A stretch of DNA of 64,000 nt from Nitrospirillum amazonense (GTDB taxonomy: Bacteria; Pseudomonadota; Alphaproteobacteria; Azospirillales; Azospirillaceae): NCBI RefSeq assembly GCF_007828035.1, contig NZ_VITV01000005.1:493334-557333 (forward strand), given 5' to 3'. The position numbers and the translations under genes are program-made. The notes beneath the pieces are model-generated. The model saw only the letters and a program-made list of their open reading frames with translations. It was not told the origin of the DNA and searched no databases. Positions within the stretch are counted from its first letter, which is position 1; the number at the start of each line of letters is the position of its first letter. Shown piece after piece: positions 39,950 to 48,475 of this stretch.

Positions 39950-40471
39950 TGGTTACGCTCCCCATGATCGCTGGACCCGGTGACGCTGGGTTGGGCCAGC
40001 TTGATTCAATTTGGCCGCGAAAAGGTCTCTATCGCGGAAGGGTGATGACGCTGGGCCACCATGACCTATCCGGTAATCTTTGTGAAGAAGCGGAGGGGTG
40101 TGCGCATGGAACCGTCACGGTATGTGCAAGGCTTCGCAGCAAAAGTGATTAATGCCATCCGTTCATCCCCTTCTCCATTGCCAGGGTGTACAGGCGAAAG
40201 TGGAATTGTCCACCGGTTACCATAAGGGCCAGCCATGCGAGACGCCGGGGCGGGCCCCCGTCGAATTGGGTGCCTCGGGAGGAAATAGGGTGGTCGAGGA
40301 CGCGCCGCGAGGCCAGGGGCGAAAAAGACCTATGCGGGACATTGGGGTGGTTTGGTCCAAATCGCGCCGTTAAACTGCGCCCGGTGTTCCCCCGTCCGGC
40401 GTTGAACCGTCATCAGACAGCAACGGCCTTACAGGATGCGGGTGACGCCCATGTGGACGAGAGAGTTCGTG
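39950..40471. other. Divergent intergenic region upstream of pntAA
   Basis: About 520 bases without a supported gene. It must carry the pntAA promoter on the minus strand and probably one for the small gene at 40472. A minor hairpin GTGGA/TCCAC occurs at 40200-40213. Short open frames here have atypical composition and no Shine-Dalgarno, so I leave them out. Confidence 0.35.
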
Positions 40472-40672
40472 ATGACCGATTCCCATGCGCTGGCCGCGGC
40501 CGGGCGCGCCCTGTTCAAGGAACTGACGGAAGCCGGCCGCCCCGTGGTGGGCGTGGGGATCGGCGAGGGCCTGATCTATCTGCGCGTGACGGCGCCGGAC
40601 CACGGCGCACCGGAAAACTACAACGGCTATCCGGTCGTGGTGTTCGGTGAGGACGGCGCGCGCCGCCATTAA
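40472..40672 (+). CDS. Small hypothetical protein
   Basis: A 66-residue protein beginning MTDSHALAAAGRALFKELTE, with VVGVGIGEGLIYLRVTAP and NGYPVVVFGEDGARRH. The frame extends upstream to an ATG at 40436, but no better Shine-Dalgarno is seen there. Not recognised; the GVGIGEG...YLRV segment is reminiscent of a small beta-rich fold. Coding is supported by codon use and by position just before the HNH-type gene. Function unknown. Confidence 0.5.
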   Translation: MTDSHALAAAGRALFKELTEAGRPVVGVGIGEGLIYLRVTAPDHGAPENYNGYPVVVFGEDGARRH

Positions 40673-40726
40673 GGGCGCTATACTCCCCCGGGCCCCCTGA
40701 TGGGGAGAGCCGGACGGGGTTGGGGT

Positions 40727-41062
40727 ATGGGCGGGAAATTCGGAAGATTGGACGGGGCTGCGGCGGTACCGGCACCCGATTCTCAGCCGGGCCTCTGCGC
40801 CCTGTGCGGCCGGCCCCTGGTGCCCGGCCCCTCCGTGGAACAGCATCACCTGGTGCCGCGCAGCCAAGGCGGACGGGTGACGGTGCCCTTGCACCGGGTC
40901 TGCCACCGGAAAATCCATGCCGAATTGAGTGAGCGGGACCTGGCCGGGGCTTACGCCACGGTGGACGCCCTGCGCGCCCATCCCGCGATCGCCGCCTTCA
41001 TCCGCTGGGTCGCCAACAAGCCGCCGGAGTTCGTGACGAGGACGGCGCCCCGGCGACCTTGA
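40727..41062 (+). CDS. Small HNH-type nuclease-like protein
   Basis: A 111-residue protein with the zinc/HNH pattern: LCALCGRPL (CxxC), EQHHLVPRSQGG (HH) and LHRVCHRKIHAEL (HxxCHxxxH), the arrangement of HNH endonuclease domains. The ATG at 40727 has GGGGTTGGGG upstream; an ATG at 40700 would add nine residues. Small lone HNH proteins of this kind are common in alphaproteobacteria, and their targets are not known. No methyltransferase or mobile-element gene is adjacent. Confidence 0.78.
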   Translation: MGGKFGRLDGAAAVPAPDSQPGLCALCGRPLVPGPSVEQHHLVPRSQGGRVTVPLHRVCHRKIHAELSERDLAGAYATVDALRAHPAIAAFIRWVANKPPEFVTRTAPRRP

Positions 41063-41098
41063 GCGTTGTAAGAATGTCTCACGGGCAAGTGGTCGTTG

Positions 41099-41193
41099 TT
41101 GAATAATTTCCCAGCAAAACCAAAAGGGGCTGACTACATATCTATATATGCGAAAGAATACGGCTGCTTATGTGTTAATTAAAAATTATTCAA
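41099..41193. repeat. AT-rich block bounded by an 11-base inverted repeat
   Basis: TTGAATAATTT (41099-41109) and AAATTATTCAA (41183-41193) are perfect inverted copies bounding 73 bases of AT-rich sequence upstream of the chemoreceptor gene. The block probably holds its promoter. The symmetry could be chance in AT-rich DNA or a regulatory or mobile remnant. Confidence 0.45.
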
Positions 41194-41268
41194 TCAAAGC
41201 GAAAAAATGTCCCGAGAGTGGCTGGTGGCCAGAGACTTGGCCCCGTGTCATCAAAGTCGGGAGGAAGC

Positions 41269-42978
41269 ATGTCCGCGTTTGCGAATCTCAGAATTACCTA
41301 CAAGATATTGGCGATGCTCGGATTGTTGGGCATGTTCGCCTTGGCCGCCTCCGGCTTCGCCGCCAGCCGCATGTCCGCCATTGATGACAGTTACGGCCGA
41401 CTGTTGAGCGGTGCGTCCAAGGCCGCCATGGCGCTGGCGCGAGGCAACCGCAGCCTGGTCTTTATCGAACGTTCCATCTACGAAGCCATGACGGTGGCCG
41501 ATGACGCTGGCAACGCCAAGGCCGAGGCGAACTATCGCAAAGGCGTCGCTGCCTATAACGACTTCATGGAAATGGCGAAAGCGGCCTTGCCCTCCCGGGC
41601 GCCGGATATCGCGGCCTTGCAGCAGGAGATGGGGGCTCTGCTGGCCCCGGCCGGCATTTGCGGCCAAACCGTCGATGCCGCGACGAAATCCTCCAACGCT
41701 GATGAGAATGTCCGCATCAGCACCACCATGATGGGCCCGAAATGCGATCCGGCCATGTTGGCCCTGCTTGATCGCCAGGCCAAGCTGGCCGATGCCATCC
41801 GCGACGATGCCGACTCCATCGCCAACCGGAACCACGAGGGCGCGGTCAGCACGATCTGGCTGGTTTTTGGCGTCGTGGTCGCTGGTCTGGCTCTCGTGGG
41901 CGGTCTGGCCTTTTACCTGACGGTGACCGGCATCGGCCGGCCGTTGCAGCGGGTGGCCGGCGGCCTGGCCAGCCTGGGGCAAGGGGACTATGACGTCCAT
42001 CTCGCCGGATTGGACCGGCGGGACGAGGTCGGCCAAATGGCGCACGCCTTCAATGAATTGAAGGCGGGCCTCATCAAGGCGCGCGCGCTGGAAGCCGCCC
42101 AAAAGGCCGAGCAAGAGGAGAAAGCCCGCCGGGCGGAGCGGGTGGCCCGCATCACCCAGGGTTTCGAGGCCAAGATCTCGGAGTTGTCCAACAGTCTGGC
42201 CACTGCGGCCAACGAGATGGACGCCACGGCCAAGGCGATGTCCAACAACGCGGAGGAGACCAACCGCCAGGCCATGGTCGTGTCGTCCGCCGCGGAGCAG
42301 ACGTCCGCCAATGTGCAGACAGTGGCGTCAGCGGCCGAGGAACTGTCAGCCTCCATCCAGGAGATCGGCCGGCAGATGGGTCGCACCATGGATACGGTCA
42401 ACGACGCGGTCACCGAGGCGCGCAACACTGATCACGTCGTCCAGATCCTGTCCGGTGGCGCGGAGCGCATTGGCGATGTGGTCCGCCTGATCGCCGACAT
42501 CGCCGCCCAGACCAACCTGCTGGCCTTGAACGCCACCATCGAAGCGGCGCGCGCCGGGGAGGCTGGCAAAGGCTTCGCCGTCGTGGCCAGCGAGGTCAAG
42601 AGCCTGGCCACCCAGACGGCGAAGGCGACCGACGAGATTGGCGTGCAGGTTACTGAAATCCGTCAGGCCGCAACCGATGCCGTGGGGGCTATCCAGGCCA
42701 TCGCCCAGCGCATCAAGGATATCAGCGGCATCGCGTCGGCCATCGCCGCGGCGGTGGAGGAGCAGGAGGCGTCCACCCACGAAATCGCCCGCAACGTTCA
42801 GGAAGCGGCGCGAGGGACCGAGGCGGTGACCAGCAACATCGCCGGCGTTTCGGATGCCGCGGCCAGCACGGGCACCGCGGCCGCCCAGGTTCAATCCTCG
42901 GCTTCGCTGCTGGCAAGGGACTCCGACGCCTTGAAGCGGACGGTCAGTTCCTTCACCGCGGAGATGAGTGCCGCCTGA
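41269..42978 (+). CDS. Methyl-accepting chemotaxis protein
   Basis: A 569-residue chemoreceptor. The ATG at 41269 follows GGAGGAAG. First transmembrane helix about residues 11-33 ([20 protein letters not shown]), a periplasmic four-helix-bundle-like domain to about residue 200, second helix ([20 protein letters not shown]), a HAMP domain ([20 protein letters not shown] onward) and a signalling domain with the hairpin [37 protein letters not shown]. The ligand cannot be told. It lacks an evident CheR-tethering pentapeptide. A terminator follows. Confidence 0.94.
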   Translation: MSAFANLRITYKILAMLGLLGMFALAASGFAASRMSAIDDSYGRLLSGASKAAMALARGNRSLVFIERSIYEAMTVADDAGNAKAEANYRKGVAAYNDFMEMAKAALPSRAPDIAALQQEMGALLAPAGICGQTVDAATKSSNADENVRISTTMMGPKCDPAMLALLDRQAKLADAIRDDADSIANRNHEGAVSTIWLVFGVVVAGLALVGGLAFYLTVTGIGRPLQRVAGGLASLGQGDYDVHLAGLDRRDEVGQMAHAFNELKAGLIKARALEAAQKAEQEEKARRAERVARITQGFEAKISELSNSLATAANEMDATAKAMSNNAEETNRQAMVVSSAAEQTSANVQTVASAAEELSASIQEIGRQMGRTMDTVNDAVTEARNTDHVVQILSGGAERIGDVVRLIADIAAQTNLLALNATIEAARAGEAGKGFAVVASEVKSLATQTAKATDEIGVQVTEIRQAATDAVGAIQAIAQRIKDISGIASAIAAAVEEQEASTHEIARNVQEAARGTEAVTSNIAGVSDAAASTGTAAAQVQSSASLLARDSDALKRTVSSFTAEMSAA

Positions 42979-43021
42979 TCCGGCGCTTCCAGCGATGTGA
43001 TCCAGATGATTTTTACGCAAA

Positions 43022-43053
43022 CGGCCCAGGGAGCATCCTGGGCCGATTCTTTT
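43022..43053 (+). terminator. Rho-independent terminator after the chemoreceptor gene
   Basis: CGGCCCAGG (43022-43030) pairs with CCTGGGCCG (43037-43045) around 6 bases, followed by ATTCTTTT. Confidence 0.85.
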
Positions 43054-43100
43054 GGGCCTAGCACCTGGTGCCGGCCACCTTGTCAAAACGCAGGCATGAC

Positions 43101-43131
43101 AAAAGCCGCCCACTGAGCTTCAGGGGCGGCT
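43101..43131 (-). terminator. Rho-independent terminator after rpsU
   Basis: On the minus strand AGCCGCCC (43131-43124) pairs with GGGCGGCT (43111-43104), followed by TTTG. It lies 32 bases beyond the rpsU stop. Confidence 0.7.
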
Positions 43132-43162
43132 CCGTCCGTGCGTCTAACAGCGCGTGAAAGGC

Positions 43163-43366
43163 TTAGTAGCCCTCGCGCTCCAGACGCTTGCGCAGCAGCT
43201 TGCGGGCGCGGCGAATGGCCTCGGCCTTCTCACGGGCGCGCTTCTCCGAGGGCTTCTCGTAGTTGCGACGCAGCTTCATCTCGCGGAAAATGCCTTCGCG
43301 CTGCATCTTCTTCTTGAGAGCGCGGAGGGCCTGATCGACGTTGTTGTCACGAACCAGCACTTGCAC
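43163..43366 (-). CDS. rpsU: 30S ribosomal protein S21
   Basis: A 67-residue, strongly basic protein, [20 protein letters not shown], then [21 protein letters not shown]21 binds the platform of the 30S subunit near the anti-Shine-Dalgarno and helps initiation. It starts with GTG. The COQ9 family was first described as divergently transcribed from rpsU, and that neighbourhood is kept here with def in between. Confidence 0.96.
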   Translation of the reverse strand: MQVLVRDNNVDQALRALKKKMQREGIFREMKLRRNYEKPSEKRAREKAEAIRRARKLLRKRLEREGY

Positions 43367-43721
43367 GGGACGTCACCACTCCAAACAGAGTAAAAGGTTA
43401 ACGGGTAATAGCCAAGACGCACGGTCGCGCAGGCAGCCCGATCGGAGGCCGGTGGTATAACACAGGCCCCCCGCCCTGTGAAGTGAATCCCGCCATGGTC
43501 GCGCGGGGCCCCCATGCGTTGCTGGATGGGCGCCTTCGCACTTGGCGTAAGGGGGGCGGCATTCCGCTGGGACGGCCTTATCCAAAGGACAGGCGGCGGC
43601 GTCCGGGGTGACAGGGCGCCCCAACCCATGGAAACTAACAGGCTACCCCCTATATCGGGGTAGGGGCGCGCTGGCGCGGGGCCAGGCGGCACTTGATCGA
43701 AGATCCAGGGAAGGGGGAACG
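43367..43721. other. Divergent intergenic region between rpsU and def
   Basis: 355 bases that should carry the rpsU promoter on the minus strand and the def promoter. GTGGTATAAC at 43451-43460 is a possible -10-containing stretch for def. The def frame is open through the second half of this region, but lacks a good start until the TTG at 43722. Confidence 0.35.
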
Positions 43722-44261
43722 TTGGCCATCCTGAAGATCGCCCGCATGGGCCATCCGGTGCTGCGCCGTCCGGCCGTGCCGGTAGAGGAGCCGATACCCG
43801 CGGTGGTCCGCCAGCTGGCCCAGGACATGGTTGAAACCATGGTCGACTCCTCGGGCGTGGGCTTGGCGGCCCCCCAGGTGCATGTCGGGTGGCGCGTCAT
43901 CGTCTTCCGCGTCCCGGCGGAGCGGGCGGGCGGGGAGACCGTCGATGTCCAGGTGCTGGTCAACCCGGTGGTGGAGCCTTTGTCGGAGGAAATGCAGTTC
44001 GGCTGGGAGGGGTGCTTGTCCATCCCCGGCCTGCGCGGCGCCGTGCCCCGCTACAATCACATCCGGTATCGCGGCCTGGCCCTGGACGGGTCGGTGGTGG
44101 AACGCGAGGCGCGGGGTTTTCATGCCCGCGTGGTGCAGCATGAGTGCGACCACCTGGACGGCGTGCTGTACCTGGACCGCATGGACGACCTCCGCTTCCT
44201 CAGCTTCACGGAAGAAATGAAGTATTTCGGCACCGAGTCGGTACCCAAGCTGCCCGGTTGA
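43722..44261 (+). CDS. def: Peptide deformylase
   Basis: A 179-residue metallo-deformylase that removes the formyl group from nascent N-terminal methionine. The three family motifs are present: GVGLAAPQ, EGCLSIPG (metal-ligand Cys) and HECDHLDG (metal-ligand His residues and catalytic Glu). The TTG at 43722, preceded by AAGGGGG, gives the usual N-terminus LAILKIARMGHPVLRRPA; the open frame upstream has no homologous extension. A rare TTG start fits low expression. Confidence 0.92.
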   Translation: MAILKIARMGHPVLRRPAVPVEEPIPAVVRQLAQDMVETMVDSSGVGLAAPQVHVGWRVIVFRVPAERAGGETVDVQVLVNPVVEPLSEEMQFGWEGCLSIPGLRGAVPRYNHIRYRGLALDGSVVEREARGFHARVVQHECDHLDGVLYLDRMDDLRFLSFTEEMKYFGTESVPKLPG

Positions 44262-44370
44262 GCCGGTTCACCGTTTCCCTTTGAGGGGGTAGAGGCGGAT
44301 GGCGGTGCGCGCCTATACTGGCGCAAACCCCGCGGCCGCCGGCCGCCCGTCCGTTGCAAGGGACAGCCCC

Positions 44371-45090
44371 ATGGTCACCCCTGACACCCCCACCCCGTTC
44401 GCCTCCCGCCCCGCCGATGACGTGGTGGATGAGCGCCTGGTTTTGCGCGACCGGCTGATGCTGGCCGTCCTGCCGCACGTGGCCTTCGACGGCTGGTCGG
44501 CCGCGGCGCTGCGCCAGGGCGCGGCCGACGCGGACATGGGGGCGGCCCAGCTGGCGGCCCTGTTCCCCGGCGGTGTGGCCGACGTGGTGGCGCAGTTCAG
44601 CGACTGGGCCGACCGCGCCATGCTGGCGCAGCTGGCGGGCCGGGACCTGACCACGATGAAGGTGCGGGCGCGGGTCACCCTGGCGGTGCGCGTGCGCCTG
44701 GAACTGCTGGCGCCGTGGGCGGAGGCGGTGCAGCGCGCCAGCTCTTTCCTGGCGCTGCCCACCCACGCCGGCTTGGCCGCCCGCCTGCTGTACCGCACCG
44801 TGGATGCCGCGTGGTACGCCGCCGGTGACCAGTCGACCGACTTCAACTATTACACCAAGCGGGCCCTGCTGGCCGCGGTGCAGACCGCCACCGTGTTGTA
44901 TTGGCTGAGCGACCGGTCGCCCGACCATGCCGACACCTGGGCCTTCCTCGACCGCCGGATCGAGAACGTCATGGCGGTCGGCAAGGGCATCGCCACCCTG
45001 TCGCTTCCGAAGCTGTCGTCGCTGAAAGGCTGGGGCGGCCTGGTGCCCTCACCCCTGCGCTTCTCCCGCCATCTGCGCCAGCGGGCGTGA
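44371..45090 (+). CDS. coq9: COQ9-family ubiquinone biosynthesis protein
   Basis: A 239-residue helical protein of the COQ9 family, whose fold is TetR-like but binds lipids. Seen: RDRLMLAVLPHVAFDGWSAA, AALFPGGVADVVAQFSDWAD and the C-terminal DFNYYTKRALLAAVQTATVL, with the conserved tryptophan-rich stretch LYRTVDAAWYAAGDQSTDFN. In eukaryotes COQ9 presents substrate to the COQ7 hydroxylase. The ATG at 44371 (MVTPDTPTPFAS) is preferred to an upstream ATG at 44299. It is close to rpsU and def, the usual neighbourhood in alphaproteobacteria. Confidence 0.9.
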   Translation: MVTPDTPTPFASRPADDVVDERLVLRDRLMLAVLPHVAFDGWSAAALRQGAADADMGAAQLAALFPGGVADVVAQFSDWADRAMLAQLAGRDLTTMKVRARVTLAVRVRLELLAPWAEAVQRASSFLALPTHAGLAARLLYRTVDAAWYAAGDQSTDFNYYTKRALLAAVQTATVLYWLSDRSPDHADTWAFLDRRIENVMAVGKGIATLSLPKLSSLKGWGGLVPSPLRFSRHLRQRA

Positions 45091-45151
45091 TGGGGCGGGC
45101 GTGATGAGTGTGTACGACGGGCGGATGATCGCGTCGGCCGTACCATGAAGA

Positions 45152-45181
45152 AAGGGCCCGGACGGGGATGTCCGGGCCCTT
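45152..45181 (-). terminator. Terminator hairpin between coq9 and the MFS gene
   Basis: AAGGGCCCGGAC (45152-45163) pairs perfectly with GTCCGGGCCCTT (45170-45181) around 6 bases. On the minus strand it is followed by TCTTC, and on the plus strand by CGCC, so it best serves the minus-strand transporter gene. Confidence 0.75.
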
Positions 45182-45207
45182 CGCCATTCAGCGCCGCAAA
45201 GCCGCGC

Positions 45208-46878
45208 TTACTTGTCGTGGCTGATTTCCGTGTCCTTGGTTTCCCGCACGAACAACAGGCCGATCACGAAGGTGATGGCGGCCACGATGATCGGGTACCA
45301 CAGGCCGGCGTACATCTGGCCGGTGGTGACCACGATGGCCAACGAGATGGCGGGCAGGAAGCCGCCGAACCAGCCGTTGCCGATGTGGTAGGGCAGGGAC
45401 ATGGAGGTGTAGCGGATGCGCGACGGGAACATCTCCACCAGCATGGCGGCGATGGGGCCGTAGACCAGGGTCACGTAGATGACCAGGACCCACAGCAGGA
45501 AGGTCAGCGCCGGCTTGTTGATGGCGGCGTCATCGGCCTTGGCGGGATATCCTGCGGCCTTCACCGCGTCCGCCACCGCCGCGTCAAACGCCGCCTTCTT
45601 CTCCTTAGCGTCCGGCGCCTTGGCGTCGTAGCTGTCGATGACCGTGTCGCCGATCTTGATCTGCGCCACGGAACCGGCGCCGCCGTCGATCGCGCTGTAG
45701 GGCACGCTCTTGCCCACCAGCGCCGCCTTGGCCACGTCGCAGCTGGACGTGAACTTGGACGTACCGGCCACGTTCAGCTGCCAGGTGCATTCAGCCGGGT
45801 CGGCCGTCACCGTGGCCGGGCTGGCGGCCATGGCGGCCTCCAGCGCCGGATTGCCGAAGTGGGTGATGCCACGGAAGATGGGGAAGTAGGTCAGGATGGC
45901 CAGGGCCAGGCCGGCCAGGATGACCTTCTTGCGGCCGATGCGGTCCGACAGGCTGCCGAACACCACGAAGAAGGGGGTGGCGAACAGCAGGGCGACGGCC
46001 GCCAGGGTGTCGGCGGTGTTGGGGTCGATCTTCAGCGTATTCTTCAGGAAGATCTGGGCATAGAACTGGCCGCAGTACCAGACGACGGCCTGGCCGGCGA
46101 CGACGCCGAACAGGGCCAGCAGCACGAACTTCAGGTTATAGAGGTTGCCGAAGCTTTCCAGGATGGGTGAGGACGAGGTCTTGCCCTCGGCCTTCATCTT
46201 CTTGAACAGCGGCGATTCGTCCAGCTGCAGGCGGATCCAAAGGGACACGGCCAGCAGCAGCAGCGACACCAGGAAGGGGATGCGCCAGCCCCAGGCCTCG
46301 AAGTCCGCCTTCGGCAGGCTCGTGCGGCAGGCCAGGATGACCAGCAGGGACAGGAACAGGCCGCCGGTGGCGGTGATCTGGATCCAGGCGGTGTAAGCGC
46401 CGCGCTTGCCGTGCGGCGCGTGCTCCGCCACATAAGTGGCCGCACCGCCGTACTCGCCGCCCAGGGCCAGGCCCTGCAGCAGGCGCAAGCTGATCAGCAG
46501 GATGGGCGACAGCACACCCACCGAGTCATAGCTGGGCAGGAAGCCGATGACGGCCGTCGACAGGCCCATGATGACGATGGTGACGAGGAAGGTGTACTTG
46601 CGACCCACCAGGTCGCCCAGCCGGCCGAAGACCAGGGCGCCGAAGGGGCGGACGAAGAAGCCGGCCGCGAAGCCCAGCAGCGTGAACACGTCCTTGGCGC
46701 CCTGCGTCGGCAGGCCCGAGAAGAAGCGGGCGCTGATGATGGAGGCCAAGGCGCCATACAGATAGAAATCATACCACTCGAACACGGTGCCAAGGGACGA
46801 GGCGAAGATGACCTTGCGCTCCTCCCCCGTCATGCTGGTCGAGGCCCCATTGGTACTGCTGCTGGCGATGTTCGCCAT
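45208..46878 (-). CDS. MFS transporter of the metabolite:H+ symporter (MHS) type
   Basis: A 556-residue membrane protein. The ATG at 46878 follows GGAGG and gives MANIASSSTNGASTSMTGEE. Then the MHS signature VIFASSLGTVFEWYDFYLYG, GFAAGFFVRPFGALVFGRLG, and about 12 hydrophobic helices. A ~110-residue hydrophilic insert (AAMAASPATVTADPAECTWQ onward) precedes the last helices; such inserts occur in a subset of MHS proteins. Substrates of the family are small carboxylates and osmolytes such as dicarboxylates, shikimate or proline/betaine; which one cannot be told here. It stands alone. Confidence 0.9.
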   Translation of the reverse strand: MANIASSSTNGASTSMTGEERKVIFASSLGTVFEWYDFYLYGALASIISARFFSGLPTQGAKDVFTLLGFAAGFFVRPFGALVFGRLGDLVGRKYTFLVTIVIMGLSTAVIGFLPSYDSVGVLSPILLISLRLLQGLALGGEYGGAATYVAEHAPHGKRGAYTAWIQITATGGLFLSLLVILACRTSLPKADFEAWGWRIPFLVSLLLLAVSLWIRLQLDESPLFKKMKAEGKTSSSPILESFGNLYNLKFVLLALFGVVAGQAVVWYCGQFYAQIFLKNTLKIDPNTADTLAAVALLFATPFFVVFGSLSDRIGRKKVILAGLALAILTYFPIFRGITHFGNPALEAAMAASPATVTADPAECTWQLNVAGTSKFTSSCDVAKAALVGKSVPYSAIDGGAGSVAQIKIGDTVIDSYDAKAPDAKEKKAAFDAAVADAVKAAGYPAKADDAAINKPALTFLLWVLVIYVTLVYGPIAAMLVEMFPSRIRYTSMSLPYHIGNGWFGGFLPAISLAIVVTTGQMYAGLWYPIIVAAITFVIGLLFVRETKDTEISHDK

Positions 46879-47422
46879 CGTGACTTCCTCCCATGGATGT
46901 TCTGGTATTGGCTGGCGGCGGGGCTGGTGCTGGCGTTCACGCTCCTGGCCCGGGACGATCCCGGCCCGGTGGCGGCGCCGTGCCGCTGGTGGCCCCGCGG
47001 GGCCCGGTAACGGGCGTCCGGTTGGACGTCTTAAGTCGGATTGCTGCCGCTGGCCCCCCTTCGCGTATATGTCCCCCCGGCCCTGGACGCGCATGCCCCT
47101 GGGCCTGACACTCAACCGCTTTGGCGGACCCCGTTGGCCGGAGCCTCATGCGGGTCGCCCTGCCGGGGCCCACGTTCGCCGGGTGTTACCGCTACCCCAG
47201 GTGCCACCGCGGCCATTTGCCGCCTGGACAAAGGATGCAGTCACCGCCCCAAGCCTTGCAAAGGTAGCACCTCAGTCTTGAAGCGGCAACATGGCATTCA
47301 CCTGGCAACGCACGTCAAATCAAAAGGATAGCGGCGCGTTTCCAACGGTTTGGGCGGTGTCGCAAAAAATTTATGAAGGGTGTTGCAAGCCGCCTTCCTA
47401 CCCGGCAAAGTGCCGCCCGCGT
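46879..47422. other. Non-coding region between the MFS gene and the tRNA
   Basis: 544 bases. No supported gene: the open frames here have no Shine-Dalgarno and no family features. The part before the tRNA is less GC-rich (CAAAAAATTTATGAAGGGTG near 47364-47383) and likely contains the tRNA promoter. Confidence 0.4.
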
Positions 47423-47498
47423 GGGCCTGTAGCTCAACGGTTAGAGCCGGCCGCTCATAACGGTCTGGTTGCAGGTTCGAATCCTGCCGGGCCCACCA
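47423..47498 (+). tRNA. tRNA with CAT anticodon, probably tRNA-Ile2 (lysidine-modified)
   Basis: A complete 76-base cloverleaf with encoded CCA: acceptor GGGCCTG/CGGGCCC with a T6-G67 wobble, D-arm GCTC/GAGC, anticodon stem GGCCG/CGGTC around CTCATAA (anticodon CAT at 47456-47458), T-arm GCAGG/CCTGC with TTCGAAT, discriminator A. CAT could mean Met or Ile2. The C4-G69 and C5-G68 pairs are the known TilS determinants of tRNA-Ile2, where elongator tRNA-Met differs, and the 8-base D-loop also matches Ile2, so Ile2 is favoured. Identity is an inference; the tRNA itself is certain. Confidence 0.93.
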
Positions 47499-47507
47499 CG
47501 CCTTCCC

Positions 47508-48215
47508 TCAGTCGAAATCGAAGACGTTGGTTTTGGCCAATGCCGTGCCCAATGCCAGAATATTGTCCGGCGTAGGGTCGATGCGGCCATCCGGCGCGAA
47601 TGTGATTTTCCGCTCCTGCGACCGCATTGCGTTGAAAAAGACGGCCCGGTAGCGAAGGCTCATCATGAGGTAGCCAACCTGCGGCACCGTCAGGGCTTTG
47701 CCGCCATTGGCCATTTGTGCCGCCTCCACCACATCGTTCCAGCCCTGCAGGTCGGCGGTCGCTTCGTCCGTCATCTTGAGCATGATGAAGGTCGGCAGAT
47801 CCCGCGCCGTGCCGTCCGGGGCGCGCGGTTCCGGCGACGGGGTTTTGGCGTGGGCCGCCAGGTGTCCAAGGACGAACGTCGTGTTGTTGGGCCGGATGGA
47901 GTCCGCCTCGACCACGTCGAACGGCCGTGTGTTCGCGACATCGCCCAAGAAGGTCGGGGTGAAAAGGATCTTCCCGTCCCGGGCACCGGCCCCGAACTGG
48001 TTCAATCGGCCCGCCGTATCGATCTCGAATCCCTTCAGCAGGCCGTTGGCGGCCAAAGCCGACAGTTCCGCCGCCAATGAGGGTGAGGCGGTGATGGCGT
48101 CCGTCACCTGGGCCGCCTGCTGAGGCGGCGCCTGCTTGGTGAATTCATCCAGGAGGGCTTGCAAGGGGACGCTTAAGGAAACGGCCAGCACGGCCATACC
48201 TGCCAGTGTGCTCAC
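47508..48215 (-). CDS. Hypothetical exported protein
   Basis: A 235-residue protein beginning MSTLAGMAVLAVSLSVPLQA, a short signal peptide or anchor. The body has FEIDTAGRLNQFGAGARDGK, RPNNTTFVLGHLAAHAKTPS and FIMLKMTDEATADLQGWNDV. Not recognised with confidence; HLAAHA could suggest a metal site but is not a known catalytic motif. The stop lies only 9 bases from the 3' end of the tRNA, in the place where integrated elements are often found, but no integrase is present. It may be a cargo or toxin-like orphan. Confidence 0.7.
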   Translation of the reverse strand: MSTLAGMAVLAVSLSVPLQALLDEFTKQAPPQQAAQVTDAITASPSLAAELSALAANGLLKGFEIDTAGRLNQFGAGARDGKILFTPTFLGDVANTRPFDVVEADSIRPNNTTFVLGHLAAHAKTPSPEPRAPDGTARDLPTFIMLKMTDEATADLQGWNDVVEAAQMANGGKALTVPQVGYLMMSLRYRAVFFNAMRSQERKITFAPDGRIDPTPDNILALGTALAKTNVFDFD

Positions 48216-48475
48216 GGAACGGCCCCATCGCTTTTCGATTTCTGACTTATGCCGGCTTGAAAGCCACCACTCTCATGGGGCCTGTCGCCTGCCCTAAATT
48301 GCCACCAATCCGTGTCATGGCAAAGCGCCGCCGATGGGGACGGGCCGGAACCACCCCCCGGCCCCGTATTTCGACCGTCGCGGACAAAGTCCTGGTTTCT
48401 CAGGATAATCTTTTATCCTATCGTTTCTGGACGGTGGCGTCCCGGAGAGCGCCCACAATCAATAAGGGGGATGGC

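Noticed and set aside
46787..47331. Open frames between the MFS gene and the tRNA
   Set aside because: They overlap the MFS start or have atypical composition, and none has a credible start or family feature.
47423..48475. Integrated element at the tRNA
   Set aside because: No integrase and no visible repeat of the tRNA 3' end in the following kilobase, and GC content is like the surroundings. Kept only as a weak finding.
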